Positions 21,601 to 31,200 of a stretch of DNA of 64,000 nt are shown here, one piece after another; position 1 is the stretch's first letter, and each line of letters begins with the position of its first letter. Origin of the DNA: Strobilurus pachycystidiatus (taxonomy: Eukaryota > Basidiomycota > Agaricomycetes > Agaricales > Physalacriaceae); contig JAHLMK010000006.1 in the NCBI GenBank assembly GCA_019915135.1, positions 310,001-374,000 on the forward strand. The letters are read 5' to 3'. The notes under the pieces are model-generated. The model searched no databases and had not been told where the DNA came from. It saw nothing but the letters and a program-made list of their open reading frames with translations. The translations under genes and the position numbers were made by a program.

Positions 21601-24116
21601 CGTTCCAACGCATTCACGACGAACAGGTGAGAAGGGATGAAAAAGTTACGGTACCGGATCAAGGCATATGGTTCGACGAGCATGATAATGCTCGAGTACG
21701 AAAGAATCCCATCATCACAGCTACTGCACCAGTGGAATCTGGGGCAAAGGCCGATAAACGCGCACCGAGAGCTCCCGAATTGAATAATAGTATCACCAAC
21801 ACTTCAGTTCCAACTCGCGATGTCCGGCAATCAACGATCAATGGGGCTAATAATCCCCATAACCAGACTGGGAGCAAGACAGCTCCCCCTCCGACCAATG
21901 AGGATATTGGCAGAGATCGACGAATAGATTCGCCTCCACCATTGGCAGGAGAACAGTCAGTTGGCGTTGACGGAGGAGGGGCCCCCCCTCCGCACAACGA
22001 CCCGCCAGGCAACGGTGCGGAAGATAATGATCCTCCCCCACCGCCGCCTCGCCATAGATACCAGAGCCTAGTGGGAACGGACAATCGTTCCCGCAGTGGG
22101 TCTGCTCCTGCAGGAGCATATAACGATAGAGGGGCGAGCGAAGTTCACCCCCTACTGAACGCTAATCGCGACTACCGCAAACTGATGGTTCAGCGTATCA
22201 TGGCCATTATAAATGACCATACACGCATTAGGCTGGATATTCCACAAGGACTACCACGGCCTAAGATATCGGACGGAGAAGTAGATAAATTCTCCGGGGG
22301 TCATAAGTATGACCCATTCCAGAAATGGCTCCAGACGACCTGTCTCATATATGAGAGTAATCAGATCGCAGGACCAGACCGGGAGCGGGAGAAAGTAAAT
22401 ATACTTGCTCGCTTCTTAGCTGGGGACGCATTGAAGTGGTACTTGGACCACGTTCGCGGACCGACTAGACGAACTGTAAACTGGACGTTTGCAGAAGCTG
22501 TAGTGGGGCTGTACGACCGATTCGTGCATGAAACCACCTTCCAAAATAATCGCCAAGATTATGTGGAAGCCAAGTATAAGCCTAGCGGAGGTATTGCGGG
22601 ATGGTACGACGAGCTTATATCTCTTGCAAGCTCGTTGATAAACCCCCCACCTGATTATGAATTACGATTCAAATTCATGGCTGGCATCCCAGAACCGATC
22701 AAGGATAAGGTGTTCAATATGGGACTTGCGTGCGAGTCCCACACTATAGAGCAGCTCTATGACGAAGCTCGTAGATGGGAGCTCACCGGTCGAAAGAAGA
22801 AAGAGTTCGACGAGGTACAGAAGACAGTTGGAGCCCTAACGCATCAGGCTCCAAAGCCCAGTACCCCGGTGAACAAGTCGACGGAGAATAAGCCCCGTCA
22901 GGTTTTAGCCAAGGTGGGGGTCGCGATCCGTAACCGACCCAGAGGTGATGGTGCTAAACCGTCACCCCCACTAGTGGTACATAGGACCGATGACGCTCCG
23001 CGACCAAGGCGAGACACTTCAAAGATGGAGTGTTACCGATGCCATAAGATGGGTCACATTGCTCGTGATTGTCCCGAGGATGAAGTTCAATTCAAGGCTA
23101 TACGAACGGAGGTAGGTTCGCATATAGGCGACACCGTAACCGGTGATGCGGACGAGGCGGCGAGCATGGAAGAATATGAGGAGTCAGTGTATGAGTACGT
23201 CGATTTCGAGGAATATGTCCTCAAATCCGACGACGAAGACGGTAATATTAAAGAAAACGAACGAGTTTTCTCCATGGCTATAGTCGAAATGAGTGAAGAG
23301 GAGGATGATCCACCTCCAGACTTGAGCCCCGTGTCTGACTCAGACGATTCCGACACAGAGTCAACGGACTCTGAGTCCGATCTATCGGACGAAGAAGGAG
23401 GAATTGCTTGCATAAATGAATGCGAGGAGGAATTGTCTGATTACTCGCCGGCAGACGACTCGTCTACCGACAATACAGATGATGGAACGGACGAAGGTGG
23501 CAATGATCCAGAGTATGAATACTCTGAACCGTTCCCACCGCTCGCCGATGACACGGAAATGTACGAAATGATCAAAGAATCGGAGATCATGTTCTCGGTC
23601 CTGGATAACGAAGAACTTAAGGTTCGGAACAAGCAAGTCCGCCTCAAGCTCCTCAAAAGCAAGAAGGATCGACCTTCTTACCCTCCGGAAGTGAAGCGTT
23701 GCATCGCAACGCGGGTAACGATCAATGGGTTGGTCGCTTATACCCTGTGGGACACTGGCAGTACATCGACGGCCATTAGTCCCGCGTTCGCGTCCGTGTC
23801 GGACTGCCCTTGCTTCCGACTGGAGAAACCAGTCAGATTGCAGTTAGGTACCATCGGGAGCCGGTCAACGATCAACTTTGGCACTTATGCGCCGGTGGAC
23901 CTCCCGGGGTGCCAGTCGGAATACTTCGATGTCGTTAACCTTGACAAGTATGAAGCGGTGATCGGTACCCCGTTCATGCACCGCCATAAGGTTATCATCG
24001 ATTTTGGGCGTTCCAGTGTGTTTGTGAACGGTGAAGAGATCCCAGGAGTGATCATCGTGGGGGAGGAAGCTGACGAAGTGGTTCGGCGGTATCGAGTAAC
24101 AAAACCATCGGATTGA
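15604..24116 (+). CDS. gag-pro: Ty3 Gag-protease (split by a nested LTR element)
   Basis: Coding segments are 15604..15979 and 20440..24116 (1,350 aa once the insert and one TCATC copy are removed; the codon CCT spans the junction). Order: basic N-terminus (MAKNGKRKNNRS), long charged and coiled region, capsid-like block (LARFLAGDALKWYLDHV), CCHC zinc knuckle (CYRCHKMGHIARDC, near residue 990), acidic Ser/Asp/Glu region, and an aspartic protease with DTGS (LWDTGSTSTAIS, near residue 1230). The frame ends at a UGA (24114-24116) and stays open beyond it into Pol. As it stands the insertion stops translation shortly after 15,980. Confidence 0.88.
15980..16828 (-). repeat. LTR (left copy) of the nested non-autonomous element
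   Basis: 849 bp, TGTTACGACC...CATCATGACA on the plus strand, preceded by TCATC. Nearly identical to 19586-20434. Confidence 0.9.
17568..18322 (+). CDS. Intron-containing gene of unknown function carried by the LTR element
   Basis: The model is join(17568..17795, 17870..18020, 18072..18322), 209 aa. Splice sites are strong: GTAAGT...CCTTTTAG (74 nt) and GTGAGT...GGACCAG (51 nt), and both keep the frame. The protein starts MPTSLLALITRRL, has LVLEEWIRCIVAVDDG and FWRSLSCRDIVTAFWAS, and ends with an acidic/basic helix (EEERKRWEEKAKTEGL) and EEWWLGAMDFVR. I do not recognise the family. It lies antisense to the inferred genomic RNA of the element, which would explain how introns survive reverse transcription. 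It may be a captured host gene. Confidence 0.6.
18879..19883 (-). CDS. ORF starting inside the LTR of the non-autonomous element
   Basis: 334 aa from the ATG at 19883 (MSPFDTSANVVDSDERRLPD). About 100 codons lie in the LTR, then the frame crosses into the internal region at 19,586 without a stop. The N-terminal part is disordered (Ser/Thr/Pro/Arg); the C-terminal part has hydrophobic helices (LLGRAAWVIDVVYRLLGL). No Gag, protease or RT motif is seen. The same start is present in the left LTR but runs out of the element there. It could be an accessory or Gag-replacing protein, or a chance frame. Confidence 0.45.
   Translation of the reverse strand: MSPFDTSANVVDSDERRLPDATPGTRSGGEPRTLGLGSYGITVSGEMDVRPSRAPMTGTVRPVEHNTRMYVVRSQESYGLTTGVVSHERVLVTAGSGRNNRTKSPYCPRTTTSEPPPSSGVGVTPPITTTSDTIPPLVRARRTEHRVLSLLRELAIHIAEPKPTVRSGPTQYRSLLGRAAWVIDVVYRLLGLEEDWVLLRSLVNGHIPIMARCMEVLWRTPQHLSRHTKEGLCLLQARYLRGPLRRIRTPTFYTKPRLDLTVFYHPPSLTLDPWAVHLYSAKQTCNTPHHLRLLYGVEFEKFTNPVQPLDRELTLFQHPVLYSDNGKSFRTNQE
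19586..20434 (-). repeat. LTR (right copy) of the nested non-autonomous element
   Basis: 849 bp, followed by TCATC, which duplicates the bases before the left LTR. On the inferred sense (minus) strand this is the 5' LTR, and it contains the start of the ORF at 18879-19883. Confidence 0.9.
24114..24116 (+). promoter_or_regulatory. In-frame UGA between Gag-Pro and Pol (possible readthrough site)
   Basis: GAT-TGA-CAT. The reading frame is the same before and after, with no other stop until the end of Pol at 28274. UGA followed by C is known as a leaky stop context. Expression of Pol by readthrough is inferred, by analogy with retroviruses that use a suppressible stop. Confidence 0.55.
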
Positions 24117-27100
24117 CATGGATCGCGGGCACCAGCCGTGGAGGAGGTAGAAGACGAGGAGTTACATAAAGTGAACTCTGAATCTCTACCTGCAAACGCT
24201 CCGAGCATTCTAATGTCAAAGCTAGACTTTGACGAATGGTCGAAGACTGGGATCGACCCGCACCCAACTCAGAAAAGAAGGGCAAGGGAGCCGGCGAAAG
24301 TACATGAAACGTCGCCGACAAAGCCCATGGAGCCGGCGAGGGTGTTAGAACCATCGCTGGGGAATAACAAGTCAACAACGGAAGGACACTCTTCCGCTGC
24401 AAACCAGCCATATTGCCAACCCACCTCGTCCAAAGTACGAGTGGAGGATTTAGTGACCGACGACGACGACGACAATTGTCGACATACACGTCAAGGCATA
24501 AATCAACCACCCATCCAGGAAAGGAGGCAAAGAAGATTTTGGGATCGTCCTATCCCAAAACCAACTTTAGCGTGGCCATATGATCCACGGATGCCTACCG
24601 AATGGAATTCGGTCATGGGAGCAATGTGGGACCAGTCCACGGCATACGCTGAATCCGAAACGACTGAGGTATCCGGCACTAGTGGTGCGGCTAGTACACG
24701 GGTGTATAATCACGTCCGTAATGAGATGGAGGAATGTGTACAGACGGGACCGATCACTATTCAATCCCTCTGTAACCACGCAGGTTACTCGCCGTCCATT
24801 GACCGGTTCATGGCGATAAAGCCAGAGGTGGGGAAGGACGAAGCCTTGAGATCCATCGAGAGAATGGTGGCCATGAACGAAGATCGTCAGACGTACAAAA
24901 TGAAACAGGGAAGAATATCGTCCCCGTCACCTGCCAGAACCGAACCAGAACGGCGAGATAAAGGGAAAATGAAAGCACCACTTTCGGACAATGATATACC
25001 GTCCTTGAGACAGCGGTGGATGGATGAATATGCGAATATAATGGATGGGGTTCCCGAAGAGATGCCACCTTTTCGGGAGATCAACCATGAAATTCCACTG
25101 GTAGACAGCGAGAAAACATATCGGTATCATTTACCGAGATGTCCTCACTCACTGCGCACGGAACTGTCAGACAAGATCGAGAGATACACACGAGCGGGAT
25201 GGTGGGAAGAGAAGACTTCCCCCCAGGCCGCGCCGATGCTGTGCATACCGAAGAAGGATGGCCATCTTCGCACCGTAGTGGACTGTAGACAGCGTAACGA
25301 CAACACTGTCAAGGACGTCACCCCCATGCCTGATCAGGAGAATATCCGCGAGGATCTAGCTCGCGCGAAATATAGATCTAAGATCGATCTGTCCGACGCG
25401 TACGAACAAGTCAGGGTAATCTTGAAGGACATATATAAAACGGCCTTCGCAACAACCTTCGGGACTTTTGTCAGCCATGTAATGCAACAAGGGGATTGTA
25501 ACGCCCCTGCCACATTCCAACGGCTCATGACCGCCATATTCCGCAAGTATATCGGTCGGTTCATGCATGTGTACCTAGACGACATATTCGTCTACTCAGA
25601 CACTATCGAGGAGCACGAAGAACATATCAGTATCGTGCTCGCAACGCTGAAGGAACATCACTTGTATCTCAAAAGATCAAAGTGCGAGCTATATTCAGCT
25701 CGAGTGGATTGTCTCGGTCATATAATAGATGACCGAGGAATACACGCCGATGCCGACAAATTAACAAAGATTCGGGAGTGGCGCACACCGCGCAATTACC
25801 ATGATATCCAACGATTCGTCGGAATGGTAAACTATCTGGCGATGTTTCTACCAGACATAACATCGTACACCGGGCCACTTATGAACATGATTCATAACGG
25901 GAATGTGTTCAATTGGCGCCCCCTACATCAACGTTGCTTCGACATGGTGAAGCATATCTGTTGTAAGACGCCAATACTGCAGCCTATTCACTACAAATTG
26001 GATGAACCAATTTGGATAATATGCGACGCATCACACACGGGTGTGGGAGCAATGTACGGACAAGGACCGACATGGCAAACATGTCGGCCGGCGGGATTTA
26101 TGTCCAAGAAATTCTCTAACGCCCAACAAAATTATCGAGTGTATGAGCAGGAAACGCTCGCTATTTTGGAAGCATTGATGAAGTGGGAGGACAAATTGAT
26201 TGGTTATCCCATCCATATCATTACCGACCATAGGGCGCTGGAATTTTTCCAGACTCAAGTGAACTTGACACCCAGACAAACACGGTGGATAGACTACCTA
26301 TCCAAATTCAGTATGGATATAACATACGTCAAAGGTGAAGACAATAAGGTCGCGGATTGCCTATCTCGTTATTACGAGAACGACACCCTCGACGACGTTC
26401 ATCCAGCCCACGAGTATGTGGCGGCGGATACTCGCCTGGACCCAGGAGGAGACGATCTTCCAAAAGATCGCCGGGCGGAAGTAGATAACAACGAAGTCGA
26501 GATTCGAGCCATACACGACGCAGTATTGCGTCGTAGCAGGCGTATTCAGGAACAGAAGGAGATCCGGGAGATAGAGGCCGAGGAGATGGCCGCCGCTATG
26601 CCCGAACCGTCCGTTCATTCAGCTCGGGTTTCGCATAAAACCGTGCATGAGGGGGTAGTTGAACCTACCCTTGGGGACGCAATCAATTCGTCTCCCTCCA
26701 CGGAAAAGATTCGCATGAATGATGATGCATTCATGAAGAACGTCCAGGATGCGTATGTGTCCGACCCACTATTTAGTAAAATAATGGCTCAACCGGGGGA
26801 CTTTTCGGGGTTCACTGTCGAGGACGGATATATATGGAAGAAGAACCTTGCTGGAGATGAGGTTCTGTGTATACCTAAGGGCGAGATTGATGATCAATCC
26901 CTACATGGGAGAATCATCGAGCAAGCTCATAACGTCCTTGGCCACTTCGGCGCTCAGCGCACGTCCGAGTACGTGCGTCGGATGTACTGGTGGCCGCGAC
27001 TGACAAGCCAGTGCCAGGACTTTTGCAAGTCCTGCAAAAATTGTCAGCGCTCAAAGGGGACTAATCAGCCCCCACCTGGGAAGTTGCACACACTTCCCAT

Positions 27101-28274
27101 CCCCACTAAGCCCTGGGACTCTATAGGAATGGACTTCGTGGGACCATTCCCTGAGAGTAAAGGCTTTAACTATCTATGGGTGATAGTTTGTCGCATGACC
27201 AGTATGGTTCATCTCATACCGGTGCACACAAAAATGAAAGCATCTGAACTTTCATGGATTTACCGTCGAGAAATAGTACGGTTACACGGACTGCCTTCGT
27301 CCATTGTGTCCGACAGGGATTCCAAGTTCACATCAAAATGGTGGCGTGAACTTCACCGTATTATGGGCGCAAAGTTGTTGATGTCAACTTCGTTCCATCC
27401 GCAAACGGACGGATTAACGGAACGTATGAATCGCTCCGTTGGACAGATATTTAGGGCAGAAGTACGCCCTGACCAGAAAGACTGGGTTGATAGAATCGAT
27501 ATGACCGAATTTGCGATCAACGCCAGTATCAGTGAGACGACGAAATACGCGCCATTCGAGTTGAATGGAGGACATATGCCCTCCATGATTCGAGAAATCA
27601 AGCATAAAGGTGCTTGTGCTCCAGCGATCCGCACATTCGCGGAGAAGGCATTGCTGAATCTGGCGATCGCCCACGATAACATTATCGAAAAACGTGTATT
27701 CCAAACGTTTTACGCGAATAAGCATCGTAGTAATGAGGCGGTGATATCGACAGGTGACTTGGTGTATTTATCCACCAAGAACTTGAACTTGCCGAAAGGC
27801 AGAGCTAAGAAGCTCTGCCCGCGATTCGTCGGTCCATATAGAGTGAAAGACTGTTGGCCGGAGACGTCCAACTACACCCTTGAATTGCCGACAGCGTTGG
27901 CGGAACGTAGAATAAACCCTACATTCCACGTCAGCCTACTGCGACCGTTCTATTCGAACAACGATGCCCTGTTTCCGAATAGGGCTACGCCTGATCCATA
28001 CGACTTCGGCGCCCCAGATGACGCCGAGTGGTTTGTCGATGAACTGATCGGCCATCGTTGGGGAAATAACGGTCTGGAGTTTGAGGTACGGTGGAGTCTT
28101 GGTGACACCACCTGGGAAGTCCTGGCTGAAGTTAATAAACTTCAGGCCATGGACCGGTATTTGGAGCTACAGGGTGTGAATACACCCTCCAAGCTCGCGA
28201 AGAAAGAACGCGCGGGTGGTAATGACCACCCGATTCCAGTGCGGGGTAAGGGCAGAAGGCGGAAGAAAAGTTGA
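24117..28274 (+). CDS. pol: Ty3 Pol: reverse transcriptase, RNase H, integrase, chromodomain
   Basis: About 1,385 codons open from just after the UGA; the first internal ATG is at 24213. RT has LCIPKKDGHLR, SKIDLSDAYEQV and the catalytic YLDDIFVYS (near residue 486). RNase H has ICDASHTGVGAM and TDHRAL. Integrase has the HHCC zinc region (HNVLGHFG...CKSCKNCQ, about 935-978), the D of GMDFVGPF, the D of SDRDSKF and the E of GLTERMN. The C-terminus (about 1302-1352) is chromodomain-like (EWFVDELIGHRW...WEVLAEVNKL), which in chromoviruses guides integration to chromatin. No break was seen. Confidence 0.93.
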   Translation, partial: HGSRAPAVEEVEDEELHKVNSESLPANAPSILMSKLDFDEWSKTGIDPHPTQKRRAREPAKVHETSPTKPMEPARVLEPSLGNNKSTTEGHSSAANQPYCQPTSSKVRVEDLVTDDDDDNCRHTRQGINQPPIQERRQRRFWDRPIPKPTLAWPYDPRMPTEWNSVMGAMWDQSTAYAESETTEVSGTSGAASTRVYNHVRNEMEECVQTGPITIQSLCNHAGYSPSIDRFMAIKPEVGKDEALRSIERMVAMNEDRQTYKMKQGRISSPSPARTEPERRDKGKMKAPLSDNDIPSLRQRWMDEYANIMDGVPEEMPPFREINHEIPLVDSEKTYRYHLPRCPHSLRTELSDKIERYTRAGWWEEKTSPQAAPMLCIPKKDGHLRTVVDCRQRNDNTVKDVTPMPDQENIREDLARAKYRSKIDLSDAYEQVRVILKDIYKTAFATTFGTFVSHVMQQGDCNAPATFQRLMTAIFRKYIGRFMHVYLDDIFVYSDTIEEHEEHISIVLATLKEHHLYLKRSKCELYSARVDCLGHIIDDRGIHADADKLTKIREWRTPRNYHDIQRFVGMVNYLAMFLPDITSYTGPLMNMIHNGNVFNWRPLHQRCFDMVKHICCKTPILQPIHYKLDEPIWIICDASHTGVGAMYGQGPTWQTCRPAGFMSKKFSNAQQNYRVYEQETLAILEALMKWEDKLIGYPIHIITDHRALEFFQTQVNLTPRQTRWIDYLSKFSMDITYVKGEDNKVADCLSRYYENDTLDDVHPAHEYVAADTRLDPGGDDLPKDRRAEVDNNEVEIRAIHDAVLRRSRRIQEQKEIREIEAEEMAAAMPEPSVHSARVSHKTVHEGVVEPTLGDAINSSPSTEKIRMNDDAFMKNVQDAYVSDPLFSKIMAQPGDFSGFTVEDGYIWKKNLAGDEVLCIPKGEIDDQSLHGRIIEQAHNVLGHFGAQRTSEYVRRMYWWPRLTSQCQDFCKSCKNCQRSKGTNQPPPGKLHTLPIPTKPWDSIGMDFVGPFPESKGFNYLWVIVCRMTSMVHLIPVHTKMKASELSWIYRREIVRLHGLPSSIVSDRDSKFTSKWWRELHRIMGAKLLMSTSFHPQTDGLTERMNRSVGQIFRAEVRPDQKDWVDRIDMTEFAINASISETTKYAPFELNGGHMPSMIREIKHKGACAPAIRTFAEKALLNLAIAHDNIIEKRVFQTFYANKHRSNEAVISTGDLVYLSTKNLNLPKGRAKKLCPRFVGPYRVKDCWPETSNYTLELPTALAERRINPTFHVSLLRPFYSNNDALFPNRATPDPYDFGAPDDAEWFVDELIGHRWGNNGLEFEVRWSLGDTTWEVLAEVNKLQAMDRYLELQGVNTPSKLAKKERAGGNDHPIPVRGKGRRRKKS

Positions 28275-31200
28275 AGTCCCACTATTGGGCCCGAACCGAG
28301 GTCAAATCAGCCGGCTCGGCATTGCTGACTCACTGGGCCTTGGCCCTCACGTTATCTTTTCATCTCTTCCCTTTTTTCCACCATCACCACACCGTTCCCA
28401 CCGACATCTCCGACGTCGCGTTCTCAATAACGCGACATCATGTTCAAGCCCCGGAGCCATAGCTGTAATAAATAAGATATTACACAGGACAAGTAACGGA
28501 TAATGGTTGTTGTTATTGTAGGACAACTGACGGACCGCTGGGACCCAGGTAAATACTTATGTAATGCCCTCGTGGGTCCACGGGCACGTTGCAGGCGGCG
28601 CCCTGCGCTACAATACCCTGGGTTGCTTCTTAATTGGGACGAAACATTGGGGCCCATGGTTATTCCGCCTCATTGGGGATACAGCACTGCCGAATACATG
28701 CCGTAGCCATGCATCTGCATTCGGCCGGGATGCCGCCTCCGTTTTTGTCAGTCCGGATTTGGTACCATACGCGCGCGTCATCCTACATGTGGCGCAGGAT
28801 AATCAAACCGTCAGCGCACACGGTCTTTAGGATATTACGACACGATGAGTGTTTGCCATGCATGCAGCACGCCTTCATCCCGCATTCCATCGGCTGTTGT
28901 AGGGCCAGATCTCAGATCAGCAGCACGAGCGTATCACGTGCGAGTTGGACTTGGGCAAATCCTTAAACTGCCCAAGTCCGATCCATCAACGCCATCGCTC
29001 GTGATTGCTAATTCAGTGCGCCACCCACAACACACGCCCTTTTTATCCGCGCGCGCACGATGGAGACAGATCCAAGTCGCCGACTCGGAGGAGCAATTCT
29101 ATTCGGTTTACGGTACGTGGTCTTCCTAACTTTTACGTGACATCTTACATCCATCAATCAGCAGGGCTCCTACGACGTAAAGAGTCCAAGAGCCCTTTCA
29201 TTACCCACTGCACGTCAACCCTCGCCGCTTCCCATGCGTCCGAATTCAACGCATGCCGTTCGTTGTACGATCTCCACCAGGAAAGTACCGCCACCACACT
29301 GAGCAGACCATTCTTGCCGGGTACGTTCAGCCTCTCCCACCCATCACCGTACACCTCCCTCTTCCATTCGCCCGAATCGTCTCGCTCTCTCCAACGGCTT
29401 TGCAAATAGGCCCACCATTCCAACCACGACGAAACAAATGTGTCCGCATCTCTATCCGCCAACTCCAGGCGGATACCATTACGCGTTCTTCCTTGTTGAA
29501 TCCAAGTCGATACTAGTGTTGGGCGCAGGCAAACTCCCTGTAAACCTTTCGCCTCTCCTGCCTTCCAGCCATGCTCCTTTTCGATTTCCAGCAATAATCG
29601 CAGCGCCACCAAAAGGTTGTCCCCGCCAGGCGCTGCCATAAATTCTGTTACGGCCTCAACAATCCAAGGCGGCGCGACGCTCAGCAACTCGTGAATGCGG
29701 GCCTTCTCCACCTCCGATTCCACGTCTCCATTCGCGGCCCTGCCGTCAGCGTCTTTGCAGATTATGGGCGACGCGACGTCAGTCTGCGCCTGCTCCTCAT
29801 CCACCTCCATGGCATCCGTTCTCTCTACTCCGCTTGAAATCTCAGGTTGCGGCCCAATGTCCTTCTCCACATCGCCCCCTGTCCCAGCATCATTTTCCAA
29901 GTCTTTCAGCTCTTCCGCGCATGTTGGAGCAGGATCGGCGCCAGGATCGGCGCCAGGATCGGCGCCAGGATCGGCGCTTCTAGTCGCCATCCTGGTCGAC
30001 GCTGCCTGCTTTTTCGCCTTCGGGCGCACGCGTTTTGGCGACGCTGGTCGAGCCGGGTTGCGTATCGTTCCATCTCGGATCCCCTGCACGGCATGTTCGA
30101 AGAAGTCGTCTCCTTTCTTCCCCGTCGTCGGATACCCCATGTCCTGCATGTGGGAGAGCCCCGCCAATATCAGACTATTCCTCCATTTGTTTTCTTCCAT
30201 ACTTCTCTCGTACGCGCTCAGGCCCGGAGGGTGAACGGGTGGTTTCGGCGTCAAGTCGGCTGGCTCTGCGGGTGGAGTGATAGCGCGTCGCGCCTTCTTG
30301 ACTGTGCGACTTGTAGAATCATCGTCGGGCCCATCCTCCTCCTCGTCGTCGTCGTCGTCGGTCTTCTTCCGCCGCCTCTTGTTCTGCTTCGGATATTCGC
30401 CATCCAGTCTTTCGTCGCTCGGCTCCTCCTCCTCCCAGTCCTCGAAACTCTTCAGCTTCTCTAGGAGCGACTCATCGATGAATCTGTCCCTCTTCGCCAC
30501 CTCTCTCTCCAATACACCCTCAACCTTTTCCTCCCCGTCGCCGGCTTGTCCAGAGGTACCAGAGCCGGCGTCGACCACCGTCGACTTCTTCTCGTCGTCG
30601 GTATAACAAGTCGCCAACCATGCCTTGTAATCCACGATCAGGGCGTCCATTTTCGATTTGCCCAGCCACTCAGGAAAGGTTAGCGGAACGTCCGCTTTGT
30701 TCTTGCTTGTAGTAACGCTAACATCGCTCGTCAGGTCGCGATAATTGATCGTTACAGGAAAGATCACTCACTTAATCGTGCCGTATTCGCCGCCATACAC
30801 ATTCATTGGACCGCCCATCATAGTAAATACGCGACAGAAAGTTCGCTCTTCGATGCCGCGATTGATCTCTCCCACAAAGGCGTGTGTACGGGCGACGGCA
30901 CTAAATCCAGTATCAGCAAAAACAGTCATCTGCATATTCAACCGTACCTCGCTCTATCCTCAGCGCTCTTCGAGGGCGGCTCTGCCAATATTGCCTTGTA
31001 TGCCGCCTTCTCCTTATCTCCCCGCTCCTGGGCCTCCGCTGCCCATCGCTTCCTCTCATCCTCCGGCAGAATCTTGAATAGCTCACGGACAAAGTCTGTG
31101 CCCATGTTCACGGGAGTCTTTTTCGTACTCCCCCTCTTTGCAACCCACATTGCGTCCACCCTCTCGACCATTTTCGGCATCAGGAACGAGTAGCGCTCCC

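Noticed and set aside
21659..23662. Antisense frames opposite gag
   Set aside because: They are shadows of Pro/Ser/Asp-rich coding sequence, with no motif.
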